A DNA stretch of 64,000 nt, taken from positions 29,452,066-29,516,065 of the forward strand of contig OY759215.1 of assembly GCA_963662175.1 (NCBI GenBank). The letters run 5' to 3'. Within the stretch, counting starts at the first letter, position 1, and each line of letters begins with the position of its first letter. The stretch comes from Aradus depressus. Lineage: Eukaryota > Arthropoda > Insecta > Hemiptera > Aradidae. The position numbers and the translations under genes were made by a program. A model generated the notes under the pieces. The model was not told the origin of the DNA, ran no database searches, and saw only the letters and a list, made by a program, of their open reading frames with translations. Below, piece by piece: positions 31,262-40,930 of this stretch.

Positions 31262-31850
31262 AATCGAATGATCATATGTCATATTAATTTTTTGTGTAGA
31301 TCCATTCATTACATCGGCAGTTATTAGGGTTTATTGAGGTCTCATCGCTCTGATCCCCTTTTCCAATGGGCCGATTCCTCTGAAAATTAATAGGTGCCTG
31401 CCTTATGGGGTTTTAAATTCAGACATAAAATCTTATGTTGATACATTCATTACATCGGCAGTTATTAGGGTTTTTGAGTTGAGCTCCCCCCCTGATCCCC
31501 TTTTCCCTTCGGCCGATTCCTCTGAAAATTAAAAGGGGCCTGTCTTATGGGGTTTTAAATTCAGACATAAAATCTTATGTTGATACATTCATTACATCGG
31601 CAGTTATTAGGGTTTTTGAGTTGAGCTCCCCCCCTGATCCCCTTTTCCCTTCGGCCGATTCCTCTGAAAATTAAAAAGGGCCTGCCTTATGGGGTTTTAA
31701 ATTTAGACAAAAAATCTTATGTTGATACATTCATTACATCGGCAGTTATTAGGGTTTTTGAGTTGAGCTCCCCCCCTGATCCCCTTTTCCCTTCGGCAAA
31801 TTCCGATGAAAATCAATCGGTGTCGTCATTGTATGCTTTTGAATTCGCTT
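31262..31850 (-). repeat. rep140 tandem array, four homogeneous units
   Basis: CATTCATTACATCGGCAGTTAT recurs with ATAC/TCC starts at 31301, 31441, 31583 and 31725, giving a 140-142 bp period. Units 2-4 differ by only a few bases (GAGCTCCCCCCCTGATCCCC, TTTTCCCTTCGGCCGATTCC, TTATGGGGTTTTAAATT). This is the cleanest tandem form of the family that is otherwise scattered and diverged. Confidence 0.95.
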
Positions 31851-31904
31851 TCAGACACATTGCATTTTAAAAATATATATATATATAAGATAGTCCATAC
31901 GCCA

Positions 31905-32026
31905 GATACCCTTCGGGTATTATCTGGTGATAATAATATCACTCCGCATTTGTGTGACGTCACAGAACGAACATCCAATCAGTGGGGTTTGTATTATTGC
32001 CTATTAGCTGATTGGCTCTCCATGCC
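31905..32026 (+). promoter_or_regulatory. Candidate promoter: hairpins, CRE and two CCAAT boxes
   Basis: CCAGATACCC at 31909 pairs with GGGTAT.ATCTGG ending 31927 (three-base bulge); GTGATA at 31927 pairs with TATCAC ending about 31942. A perfect CRE, TGACGTCA, lies at 31955-31962, CCAAT at 31975-31979 and ATTGG (inverted CCAAT) at 32011-32015. CRE plus paired CCAAT boxes is a known promoter arrangement (CREB/ATF and NF-Y). No transcript evidence. Confidence 0.35.
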
Positions 32027-32158
32027 ATGAAGTCAGGTTCACTGTATGCGATATTTGTCTCCCCAGACAGAGATGGAACTCCCTCGTGGCCCCTTTATTC
32101 CCCCGGGACTCTCAATGGCCTCCAGAGGCAAGTAGACCCTGCTTTCTATAGCCACTAG
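32027..32158 (+). CDS. Candidate 43-codon ORF downstream of CRE/CCAAT
   Basis: ATG at 32027, 12 bp after the inverted CCAAT box, opens 43 codons ending TAG at 32156-32158. The peptide (starts MKSGSLYAIF, ends DPAFYSH) has no recognised domain. An AGAG|GCAAGT at about 32121-32130 would be a good GC-type splice donor inside it. Could be chance; it lies in non-repetitive, GC-richer DNA. Confidence 0.2.
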   Translation: MKSGSLYAIFVSPDRDGTPSWPLYSPGTLNGLQRQVDPAFYSH

Positions 32159-32439
32159 ATTGTCTCCTTGACCAACCTCACTTTTTTTTAGAGGGCCCTT
32201 CAATATCTATTTCCAGTTTCATATCGTGTTACAGTTTCAAGTTGGTTCCCTAGGAACTCCTAGAAAGGCAGTAGCGTATCCAGCAACCTTTTTTTTTCTC
32301 CTGTACAGAGATGGGCAAAGAAGATTTTTTAGTAAGAAGTATGCTCGTTTTGCTGAACAAATCTTCACCGCTTTTCTGGACACTCCCTAGTCACTGATTT
32401 TCTCTAATTTTTAACTAATCACTGTCACTGCTAAGGAGG
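32159..32439. other. Repeat-free spacer
   Basis: No recognised feature; T runs at about 32183 and 32290. Confidence 0.35.
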
Positions 32440-32800
32440 TCTCTAGGTCATTGACGCTTAAGCCGTCGTTGGGGAAGTATGGCAGAATGGAGGACAGGGA
32501 CTAGAGGATTATTGTGGGAACTAAAAAGGGGAAATAATTTTTTATACTTGTATTTAGCGACTTCGGTGACAAAAGGTTCAGGACAGTGTGAAGGATTGGA
32601 TGCGCTGGAGATTGGAAGCCTTGGTAGAACCCCAGAGTAAGTCCACATATGTTTGAGTACTGCGTCGTATGTAAGTCGTTTTGTTTTCAAAGTTAATTTG
32701 GATCTTTTGTCTAGTTGTCTTAGTAAAAGTTTTTAACGTCTGTTCATTCCTTGTCTTTTCAGCCTCGTGTGAGGATTCCAAGTTAGTCGTTGGTCGAGTA
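32440..32800 (-). pseudogene. Jockey-like LINE RT tail, frameshifted
   Basis: Minus-strand frames read KTKRLTYDAVLKHMWTY (LKP.WTYG equivalent), then after a frameshift LLWGSTKASNLQRIQSF, then in the first frame NNPLVPVLHSAILPQRRLKR. The order equals the C-terminal end of Jockey-type polymerases. Closest relative in the window is 58955-59148. Confidence 0.85.
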
Positions 32801-33350
32801 TGAGGCCTAGATGGCGGACTTAGTTTTTTAAAGGGGTGAGATTTTTGTTAAGGTACACTGGAGGGTTGGATTTAAACCTATGTCTTGGGAAACATATCTA
32901 TGAAGACACTATCTGAAGGCTTCAGCGCTTCCATGGACAGTAGCATCATCCACCTGCTTCCAATAATCGCTTCAGCTTTCTAATGACAAAGCATGACAAC
33001 CCTCATATCCTCAGCGCTCCAGTCTGTAAACTGTTTGCTGCCTCCATCAGTAAATGGGCCTCCCACGGCAGGAACACTAATGTCTTATGTTGGAGGACAA
33101 GTAGCCAAGTGTACCGTCTACTTCCATTCTATGATTAATAGTCCAGCTTCTTCAAGGTTCCCTGCTTGACCACTGTCTACATTCCTTCCACAGACATCCA
33201 GGCATCGATCTCCAGACACATGTCTTGACTCTCCAACATCAGGCTACCCCATCTGTAGTCTACTATGTCTATTTCGAAATTTCTATTCTGACATGTGAAT
33301 AAGACATGGTCCTAGGATAAATAAAGGTTTAAATAAAGTCAACTGGAGAT
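32801..33350. other. Repeat-free sequence
   Basis: Moderate GC, no motif-bearing ORF and no match elsewhere in the window. Confidence 0.3.
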
Positions 33351-33369
33351 TTTGGGCCATCAATTATTT

Positions 33370-33445
33370 TTCTTAATTAAACAGGTTTTAGGCGCCCAGA
33401 CGTTTCGGCCTTCAGCTGGCCAAAGACATTGGGGCTGTCCTGTGT
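33370..33445 (-). repeat. CTGAAG...GAAACGT motif, likely retroelement end
   Basis: Minus strand reads CCAG-CTGAAGGCCGAAACGT-CTGG, a CTGAAG-GCC-GAAACG motif of the kind common at repeat ends in animals, enclosed by a CCAG/CTGG pair. Parent element unknown. Confidence 0.4.
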
Positions 33446-34374
33446 TTAAAATTAGAGAAAATTACCTCTTCAAAAAACATCACCGAATAACTACACCGTC
33501 ATCGTATTTGCAATTTCATAAATATTACGAGTCTGGAAGAGAAAAATAATTAAAAACAGTTTACGATTCCTTTGCAGGAGTTTTCACCTGTTCCTGTTAC
33601 AAAGAACAGAAAAACCATTATTAATTATTTTAGCTATCACAAACCTATAATTTCATGTATAAAAGAAATTGAAGAACAATAAATTTGAAAGTTTAATTCC
33701 TCATACTACTTTTCTTATTAAAAAATTTAATAAATAAATTTAAATTAAATAAAAAATTTAATTTAAAACAAATTTTAATCAAGATCAGTGCACGACAGCA
33801 AATTTTTGAAACTAAAGCAGATGTTTTTAGATTTACACCGCTATATTATTTTCTTTTACAACAAATTTTATTTATTGTGACAAATTTTAGCATCTTAAAA
33901 AGAACAGTTTCTTACCGATGAGGAGTTTTCTTTCTTTATTTTGAATATTTACAATCGGTATACACCATGAGTAAATTTGATGAAAGACAAAACATTAAAA
34001 GAAAGAGAAAAAAAAAAATATATGTATACATCGAAAGAATATGTACAAAATAATAATAGAAAAAAAAAAAAACTAAGAACTATGCAAATAATATAATATG
34101 TAGAAAACAAAGAGAAGATATTAAATTTAAATAACAATAAACATAAACATAAGAATAAAATAATAATAAAGATAGAATAAAATGAACATGAAAATGAAAA
34201 CCCTTCAACTCGAAACCCCTCTGGTTCTCTGCCATCCCCATCCCTCCAACTTAATGGGGGGAGGGGAGGCCGCGGGGGCTCGAGTGATCCCCCCTGCCTT
34301 CTCGCCCCGCCAATCACTGTCCAGCAGTGGAGGCAGGCCAAGAAGGAGGAGAGTTGAAGGTAAGAGGATTACAT
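33446..34374. other. AT-rich; then A-rich and GC-rich stretch next to the LINE tail
   Basis: 33600-34190 is AT-rich with A runs. 34200-34374 is GC-richer and, because it lies just 3' of the minus-strand LINE ORF end, may be its 3' untranslated region. Confidence 0.35.
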
Positions 34375-34700
34375 GAGGGGAGAAGCTGGTCATCACCGGC
34401 ACTCCCTAAATATTTTTGCTACAGTAGCAGGTCTCTCGGCCAGCGTCGCCTCAGTCTTCGGGGGGGATTATCTGGATGGGAATGGGATGACAAGAGTCGA
34501 GCAACTGGATTGTCATGGGAAGAAAGGTTAGAGTGAAATTTGGAAAAGCGGGACTTGATGAGGTCAATAACATGGGGGATTCTAAGGTCATTATGGAGGG
34601 TAAGGTTGGACACATAGAAGGGTGCATCGACTGTTCTTAGGACTTTGGATTGGAAGGACTGGATACGCTTGATGTTAGATGGCTTAAGTTTCTTACCGAA
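34375..34700 (-). pseudogene. Jockey-like LINE RT C-terminal tail
   Basis: Minus-strand translation reads LKPSNIKRIQSFQSKVLRT, APFYVSNLTLHNDLRIPHV, HSNLSSHDNPVARLLSS and PPRRLRRRWPRDLLL, a near-textbook Jockey-clade polymerase end (YVSN..LH.DL.IP.V..VI..R; RRLRRRWPRDL). About 90 codons survive with one short deletion between RT and APFYVSN; 5'-truncated. Confidence 0.92.
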
Positions 34701-34862
34701 AGATCATATTTTAGTTCAATTCACTACAACTGTAAATATGATCAATAATGTTGTAAAAATACAATGTTATATCTAATCATGTTTTTTTTAGAGTTGTTTT
34801 ATTGTTATTGGTTTTATTATTACCTTTACATATATTCTCTTTTTTTGTGTCTGAAGATTTAG

Positions 34863-35089
34863 CAGGACATAATTGTCAGCAATGTAAATACAAAGAAAAA
34901 GAGAGAGGTTATTATAACAAGGCTAATGCCAGTGGTAATGGCGAGGTCTGGTCAAGGTTGGCGTTCGGACAGACAGCGATGCCATGTGTGTGTGAGATGC
35001 AGAAGGATGGTAGCGAGCGGAGAACGAACCAACCTCTTCAAGTAGTTCTCTATTTTCAATTCGTTCTATCGTATGCCGAGGCCAGCTGA
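34863..35089 (+). CDS. Candidate second exon of a small secreted peptide
   Basis: A polypyrimidine stretch (TTCTCTTTTTTTGTGTCTG) leads to TTTAGCAG, offering acceptors at 34862 and 34865 (tandem NAGNAG). Either one continues the phase-1 exon at 2945-3014 in frame. The frame then reads HNCQQCKYKEKERGYY, NASGNGEVWSRLAFG and MPCVCEMQKDG, with four cysteines in C..C and C.C pairs, one N-glycosylation sequon (NAS) and a stop at 35087-35089 (GCC AGC TGA). The joined product would be about 98 residues. Region 34860-35340 is not repeated in the window. I recognise no family. Alternatives: chance ORF, or an exon of a different gene. Confidence 0.3.
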
Positions 35090-35415
35090 CGTACAGACAG
35101 ACGTGAGATTAGGAGAGATTACAGAATGAGATCTGGACGATGGTAATAAGGCAATGGCCAGGGCTCTCGTGCCTGTCAGAGCCATGGACCGTTGGACCCT
35201 TGTTAATCATATTACAGCTGTCAAAGAATCGGCTTCTCTCCAAGCCTCCTCAGTCACTTGGACCTCACCAATCATCATTTATTATAAGAAAATTCAGTTG
35301 AGCAGGTGGGACACTTTTTGATTTATCCTTCGTGGACTCTTACGAGGTAGTTGGACAGATAACATCGAACATAGTTCAGGAACATTTATATCATGAAGCT
35401 TAAACATGTAACAAC
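35090..35415. other. Repeat-free island after candidate exon
   Basis: Balanced composition, not repeated; could be 3' untranslated sequence if the exon is real, though no AATAAA polyadenylation signal was noted nearby. Confidence 0.3.
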
Positions 35416-35419
35416 ATAC

Positions 35420-35622
35420 GTGATGTGGTCATAACAGGATTTTCTTATACCAACCAAGCTTTTACAGATCACTTTCTCTCCCCCTTCCCTTTCTCAAAAC
35501 CATTTCATACTGGCATAGGGTAATTCTAAGAGTGACTTTCTTATACCCAGTAATGCCAGTATGAGTATATTCTGGATTGGTAAGAACTTGGTTGGTATAA
35601 GAAATTCCTTTTATGACATCAC
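35420..35622. mobile_element. M200 MITE, complete
   Basis: GTGATGTGGTCATAACAGGATTTTCTTATACCAACCAAG at the left is the inverse of the right end (CTTGGTTGGTATAAGAAATTCCTTTTATGACATCAC). Interior repeats the TACTGGCAT / ATGCCAGTA pair. Non-autonomous, about 203 bp. No clear target duplication. Related halves at 25825, 29820, 50390, 53780, 54985 and 55690. Confidence 0.8.
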
Positions 35623-35689
35623 AAATATATATATTTTTTTTTAAAATACAAACTACCAAAAATAAGTACTACAGAGCCTCTGGGACTTT

Positions 35690-35892
35690 TTTTTTTATTC
35701 AGCTAGGATTAGGGGTCTTTGACGAGTATCTGACATTGTACAGGCTCGGGACCATCCCTCAACGTCCATCCGAAGGACGGCATGCTTAGGTTTATTTTAC
35801 CCCCCAGATAAAATAAACTAAGCGCTACTGCCAGGTTTTGATTCCGCGATCTTGAGCTCAGTAAGCAAGCACTCATAACACTGAGCTAGATA
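35690..35892 (-). repeat. SINE-1 5' half, antisense
   Basis: Minus strand starts at TAGCTCAGTG..ATGAGTGCTTGC and runs to the AGGTGAATAAA-like block; 3' half missing. Confidence 0.8.
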
Positions 35893-36112
35893 TGTTATTC
35901 CTGTCCCCATCCATGAAATTTTAAATTATTAATGTTGTAATTTTTTTAATTTTTTTTTATGCACGTCTATTGCAATTTAAAAAAAAATTTATTTATTAAA
36001 ACATTTTAATTATGTTAATTTCAAAATTATTTTATCAGACTGCCTGATGATGAGAACAACCTCGAAAGCCGGCTAGCAAATATAAATAAAATCTGTGAGA
36101 GGTCAGACTATA
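35893..36112 (+). mobile_element. FB2 fold-back family, right part
   Basis: GATATGTTATTCCTGT then AT-rich interior and CTGATGATGAGAACAACCTCGAAAGCCGGCTAG (36044 on), AATAAAATCTGTGAGAGGTCAGA. Same order as 50245-50345. Confidence 0.75.
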
Positions 36113-36119
36113 TTTTATT

Positions 36120-36276
36120 TTACAACCTGTGAAACAACACGTATTCATTTTCAGCCAAATTGGCCAAAAATATGGGGCGTATTATGGGGGGGAGAGGGGG
36201 CTTTTCACAAAAACCACAATAACTACAGAAGTAATAAATGGACCGACACGAAATTTGGTCCAAAAAAGACACATAT
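36120..36276 (+). repeat. rep140, 5' part, split by pogo element
   Basis: TTTTCAGCCAAATTGGCCAAA to GACCGACACGAAATTTGGTCC; continues at 37100-37195 (TTTTCAGCCACGTCG, GCTCTGGGGAAGCACATTGCTGGTGATTCACCG). Confidence 0.75.
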
Positions 36277-36278
36277 TA

Positions 36279-37097
36279 CAGTAGCACCTCTTTAATTCGA
36301 ACCTCGATAAGTCGAAAACCTCCAAAACTCGAAAAAAAAGTTTTGTTCCTTTCCCTTCAAGCCCCGAAACCTCCATTACTCGAAATCTCAACCCTCTATT
36401 AGTCGAAATAATCAGTGAGTCCCTACAAGCCATTATGGTACATATTTTCCCTCTATAACTCGAAAAAATAGATTGGACCTCTGTATCTCGAACATAGCAA
36501 TGTTTTATTTTACAACCTTTACAACTCGATTATTTGAAACTTATTATCTCTATAGCTCAAAGAAAAATAAGTTACCGACTTTAAGAATTTGCCGACAATG
36601 TACACCATTGTTTCTTAGAAAACAATTTAGGAGTATGCAATAAATTCTAAGAAATGATAAAGGATATTTTTATTGATTTCATTTGAACTTTAGCGAAGCA
36701 AGTCATTTTGTGTCGATTGAAAAATTGTCAGAAGTAGTAGAATTTTCTGTTCTTTATACCTTAAACAATGTTACAGATAGAGAACAACCGAATTATCTAA
36801 AGCAAAAAAAAATTACTGACTTTTTTTAATACCTACATGTATGTACATACTACGTATTTTTTATTTTAAGGATGTATTGAAATAATATTGATTTATAATT
36901 AATATGAATATGTTTGTTACCTCTGTAACATGAATTTTTATTTATTTCACCTTTCTAACTCAAAATTAGTTAGAATGAATCTTAACCTCTACAAGTCGAA
37001 TCAAAATCCGCCTGTCGAAATCCTCCATAAGTCGAAAACTCTATAACTCGAATTTTTTGGCGTCTCCCTTGATTTTCGACTTATAGAGGTTCTACTG
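36279..37097 (+). mobile_element. pogo/Tigger-like DNA transposon, internally deleted
   Basis: Terminal inverted repeats CAGTAGCACCTCTTTAATTCG and its partner ending ATAGAGGTTCTACTG match the pogo/Tigger consensus start CAGTAGAACCTC. TA flanks both ends (36277-36278 and 37098-37099). The ends are filled with ACTCGAA/AGTCGAA phrases. Between 36686 and 36829 one frame reads SEASHFVSIEKLSEVVEF and ends NYLKQKKITDFF-stop, the usual C-terminal signature of Tigger-type transposases. The catalytic DDD region is absent, so the 819 bp element is non-autonomous. Confidence 0.9.
36686..36829 (+). pseudogene. Tigger/pogo transposase C-terminal remnant
   Basis: About 47 codons open to TAA at 36827-36829, ending KQKKITDFF. 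No start codon or catalytic domain upstream. Lies inside the element at 36279-37097. Confidence 0.7.
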
Positions 37098-37195
37098 TAT
37101 TTTCAGCCACGTCGATGAATTGGTTTTAAAGGTAGAGCGAATGTTTAGTTATTTCGCTCTGGGGAAGCACATTGCTGGTGATTCACCGATTTTTT

Positions 37196-37445
37196 TTATT
37201 TAATTGCTTACAAGAGTGTCTTGCTGTAAATTTGCCGCCTGAAGCGTTGCTTGTTCTGCTGGGGTCTTGAATCTCTTTGATCCTGGTAATTATTTGTTGA
37301 TCCTTGAGCTGGCAACAGGCCGCCGAGAGGGGAGGCAAATAGGGCAATTTGCCCCAGGTCTATGAACCCAGAGACCCCCTACTTTTTCCTCTTTGATATT
37401 TACTACTATCTAAATAATAAAATAAGTACAAATTATATAATAAAA
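37196..37445. other. Unassigned; GGGCAATTTGCCCC repeat scrap
   Basis: GGCAAATAGGGCAATTTGCCCCAGG at about 37334 is an imperfect palindrome resembling hAT-type ends. No gene. Confidence 0.35.
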
Positions 37446-37865
37446 AAGTTGTTGAATCACCGGCTATGTACATCCCCAGCACGAATTAATAAATTACGTT
37501 TTTGCTCTCCCCCCAAAGCTAATCGATCGTTTCGGCTACTAAACTATGTATCGATACATTCATTTACACTGGCAGTTTTTTTTTTTAGCATGTCGGCTGC
37601 TGTGGCCATTAACGTTCTAATGGCACTTATTCTGGTATCTAAGGCGAGCCCTTCTTCCCTGGTCCCCCTTCCCTTTAGTCGATTTGGCTAATATTACATA
37701 TTTCGATCTATGAGGGCTTTGAATTTGTATATGAAATTTCCTGTCAATACATTCATTTCTCCCCTCTTGTGACTAATTGGTCTGAAAATAAATAGGTGTC
37801 GATCCTAGTGAGTACCGGATACACATATAAAATTTCGCGTTGAAACGTACATTATATCGGGAGTT
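37446..37865 (-). repeat. rep140, ~3 monomers, antisense
   Basis: TTGAATCACCGGCTATGTACATCCCCAGCACGAATTAAT begins the minus-strand 3' end; ATACATTCATTTACACTGGCAG and ATACATTCATTTCTCCCC mark further monomers. Confidence 0.8.
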
Positions 37866-37929
37866 ATCTTGGGATAAGATTCTTGTCCATCCAGCTCAAG
37901 GGATCTAATCCAGTGCGACAACTTTGGCT

Positions 37930-38480
37930 CTGTGTAGAGTGCGCAAGGAATGTTGTGTTGATATTCTAGAGCAACTTGACGCAGATCCAAACTTGTTTCA
38001 AAAACTAATCACGTGACGAAACCTGGATCTTCCAGTATGATCCAGAGATCAAAAGACAGTCAATGCACTGGAAAACATTCATCACCAAGAATGAAAAAAG
38101 CTCTTCAAAGCAATTCAAAATTCATGGTTCATTGTGTTTTTCAATATCAAGGGTGTAATTTTGGAAGAATGGGTTCCAGAAGGCACAAAAGTTAACCAGC
38201 ATTATTATAAGGAGTTTTAATAAAGCTGAGAGAAAAAATAAAAAAACGGCCACAACTGTGGAAAAATGGTTTCATTCGTCACCAGGACAATACGCCTGCT
38301 CATAAAGCACTTTCTGTGTAGCAGTTTTTGACCGAAAAGAACATTACTATTTTTTCCCAAAAGTTAAATCGGTGCTTAAAGGAACTCGTTTTGAATCAGT
38401 TGAAAACGGGGGATGTGTTGAAACAGCTGACTGAAATTGATTTTCTCCATGCCTTTGACCACTGGAAAACAAGACTGCAG
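37930..38480 (+). pseudogene. mariner transposase remnant
   Basis: Three frames together give the middle and end of a mariner (DD34D) transposase: VRKECCVDILEQLDADPNLF (37938 on); after a frameshift DETWIFQYDPEIKRQSMHW, with the first catalytic Asp; after another, GVILEEWVPEGTKVNQHYY and then GFIRHQDNTPAHKALSV, with the second catalytic Asp; a stop; then KVKSVLKGTRFESVE. The YSPDLAP.D segment with the third catalytic Asp is deleted. Terminal inverted repeats were not found. Clearly inactive. Confidence 0.93.
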
Positions 38481-38934
38481 CGAGCATCAATTGTAATACA
38501 TATAAATAAAGTTGAGTTATTTAATAGACATACCTCGTACCTCTATTTCCTTCAATCTATACTTGGGATAGTGCAGTTTTATATCCCATGTATACTAGGC
38601 CAATGGTTTAGTCAATAAAGCAATGGTAGATAACTCTGTTTGAGATGGGGATGAAAGACACGGCTTGCGTCTAGGACGGACTTTAGCGACTAGTAACCAG
38701 TCTTGAGATTGGTCTGGACGGCAGCCTCTAGGCCTTATCTCAGCTCTGCATTCCTCCCCCACTAGCTCTAATACCCCACAGTTGGGATTACCAGTCCTCT
38801 TGTTTCTCAGAGGGAGGTTCTTTAGGTACAAAGGAGAAATCACTTCTTATCAACAATGCTCAGCCTATCTACTCCACATTCTCCTCTTTTAATAGACTAT
38901 GACTTTCATGAGCCCTTTATCTTATATCATATTT
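38481..38934. other. Repeat-free sequence
   Basis: No gene recognised; 38640-38840 is GC-richer. Confidence 0.3.
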
Positions 38935-39350
38935 TATTTTTTTATTTTACCAATTATATGATGTATAGAGGACGTTATGTCATCGAGAAGAAATTTTTAG
39001 ATTGGGTATTCACCGGAATTTTTTTCGAGCCGCTGATTCCAAATACGAAACAAATGCTCTCTGTAAACACGATAACTCCCAACACCTAGAGTCTAGAACT
39101 CTCTAAGAACGACACCTATTAATTTTCAGCCAAATCGGCCAAATAGATGTGAGCGATTAGGAGAGGGAACTTAAAATCTCACTTTGGTTCCTTAATGCAC
39201 ACACTCAATTTTTTACTTCTCCAGAACGAAGTATAGGGGATCTGTAATCTGTCAGAAATTCGATGCCGAGTTTTCAACTGAATTTCATGTTTTCCAATCT
39301 TCTGACTCTGCTTGTTGTGTGTCTGTGAACATGAAACTTCATTAGGACGA
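38935..39350 (+). repeat. rep140, leader and partial monomers, two pieces
   Basis: First piece: ATGTATAGAGGACGTTATGTCATCG to GCCAAATCGGCCAAATAG. Second starts again with leader CAGAACGAAGTATAGGGGATCTGTAATCTGTCAGAAATTCGATGCCGAG at 39221. Confidence 0.75.
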
Positions 39351-39637
39351 TAATAAAGTCAAACAAAAAGCGCCTATCAAGAAGAAAATCATCGACACGT
39401 TATCTTGGAAAAGTGTTTAAATGATTAAACGTTTGGAATGGGACGATTCTAGTAAAGATATCTGTTAAAATCTGGAAATGAGTTTAATCGCCTCACTGCA
39501 AATAGAAGAAGAAGCGACCATGGAACTCCCGAAAACTTGGATATAAATATATATAAATAAATAATAAATTATCTTCAAGAACCCGCGATCTTGAGCTCAG
39601 TTGGCAAACTCGCTCTGAGTTACAGACTCCCTCGAAT

Positions 39638-40200
39638 TGCTTGTTGGCTTTATAAATTGGTTTCGCATGAATATTAGGTTAGGTTTTATGACTCATGCCC
39701 GGGCTTTAACTACGAGGTCATATCGCCTACTACCAGAGCGCTCTTTCGTCACTCTGGTGGATATGAGCCAGACTATACTATGGGAGTCCTAAATTGTGCC
39801 TACCTTAAATTTTTATTCACCCTTTAACGAGTACCTGACATCGTACAGGCTCGGAACCATCGCTTAACGTCCCAACCGAAAGACGGCGTGCTTAAGTTTA
39901 TTTTACCTCCCAGATAAAATAAACTAAGGGCCTCGGTCGGGTTTCGAACCCACGTTCTTGAGCTCAGAAGACAAGCATGCATATCACTGAGCTACCAGCG
40001 CCCTCTTACGCATGAATATTAAAATTTATTTACAAAATATGAGTTCTAATTTGAATGTATTCATATTTTGTAGGTATTTCTTCTAATTAGTGAGGATAGA
40101 GCAAAGTTTTAATCCGTTTGATGTATGTCTGATGGATCAATGTTTCACAAAAGAAAAAAAAATTGTGAAACCGTTAACAGTTGGTAAAACAAATATGAAA
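39638..40200 (+). repeat. Local duplication, copy 1 (interrupted by SINE-1)
   Basis: TTGCTTGTTGGCTTTATAAATT, then (after the SINE) AAATTTATTTACAAAATATGAGTT, TTCATATTTTGTAGGTAT, TCTGATGGATCAA and TGTGAAACCGTTAACAG. Copy 2 at 40931-41145 has the same order without the SINE. Confidence 0.85.
39677..40008 (-). mobile_element. SINE-1, full length, antisense, 13-bp target duplication
   Basis: CGCATGAATATTA occurs at 39664-39676 and 40009-40021. The paralogous empty site at about 40970 reads CTCATGAATATTAAAATTTATT with a single copy, directly confirming the insertion. Confidence 0.97.
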
Positions 40201-40234
40201 AAAAAAAAAAAAAAAAAAAAAACTGTTCCTTTCA

Positions 40235-40474
40235 GATTAAAAATTGTCGAGATCAAGTTTTCAATGGATTTTTACGTTTCAAGATCCACTGAATATGTTT
40301 TTACTAACTTCGCGATGTCTATCTATGTGTGAGTGTATGTACGGGGTTTGCAAATTTGTGAGCAAATGAAGTCACATGTTCTAAATTATATCTGATTATA
40401 TTTTGGCCAAAAACGGACGAAAATTGAGAATAGTTTAGTTAATAGCCTAAGTATATTTTCCAAATCTTTTCGGT
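40235..40474 (+). repeat. R450, 5' part, split by SINE-1
   Basis: TTTTTACTAACTTCGCGATGTCTAT, GTCACATGTTCTAAATTATATCTGATTATATTTTGGCC, CGGACGAAAATTGAGA, AGCCTAAGTATATTTT. Confidence 0.75.
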
Positions 40475-40720
40475 GGGCTCCGGTAGCTCAGTGGTATGTG
40501 TGTTTGCTTACTGAGCTCAAGATCGTGGGTTCAAAATTTTATTTTATTTGGGAGGTAAAAAAAACTTATGCACGCCGTTCTTCGGATGGGACGTTAAGCG
40601 ATGATCGCGAGTCTAGTGCGATGTCAGGTAGTCGTTATAGACCCCTGCCCTTGGTGAATAAAATTCAGGGTAGCCAAAATTTAGGAATCCCATAGTTCAT
40701 GAGTCATAATATCTAACTAA
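40475..40720 (+). mobile_element. SINE-1, diverged, inserted in R450
   Basis: GGGCTCCGGTAGCTCAGTGG to TAGGAATCCCATAGTTCATGAGTCATAATA; the 3' region around the GGTAGTAGGCGATATG block is deleted. CAAATC on both sides may be a short target duplication. Confidence 0.8.
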
Positions 40721-40900
40721 TCAAATCGTTATATCTAATAAAAGTTACAGAGAAAACTGAATAGCACATTTTTTAAGAAAACAATTTTTCACTGATCAGT
40801 TTGCGAGTTTCCTTCCTGAAAAGTCGTTTTGAAACAGTCCAAACAAAAAATATCTTATTACAAAAATGATTCTAATCAAATTGCCAATCGCCTATATGTC
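40721..40900 (+). repeat. R450, 3' part
   Basis: Resumes with AATAAAAGTTACAGAGAAAACTGAA and CTGAAAAGTCGTTTTGAAACAGTCC, as in 3455-3590. Confidence 0.7.
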
Positions 40901-40930
40901 TTTAGTTTTGCTTGAGAACCAATACGATAA

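Noticed and set aside
33949..34341. 130-codon minus-strand ORF rich in phenylalanine and leucine
   Set aside because: Translation of A-rich plus strand; adjoins the 3' side of a Jockey tail and shows no domain.
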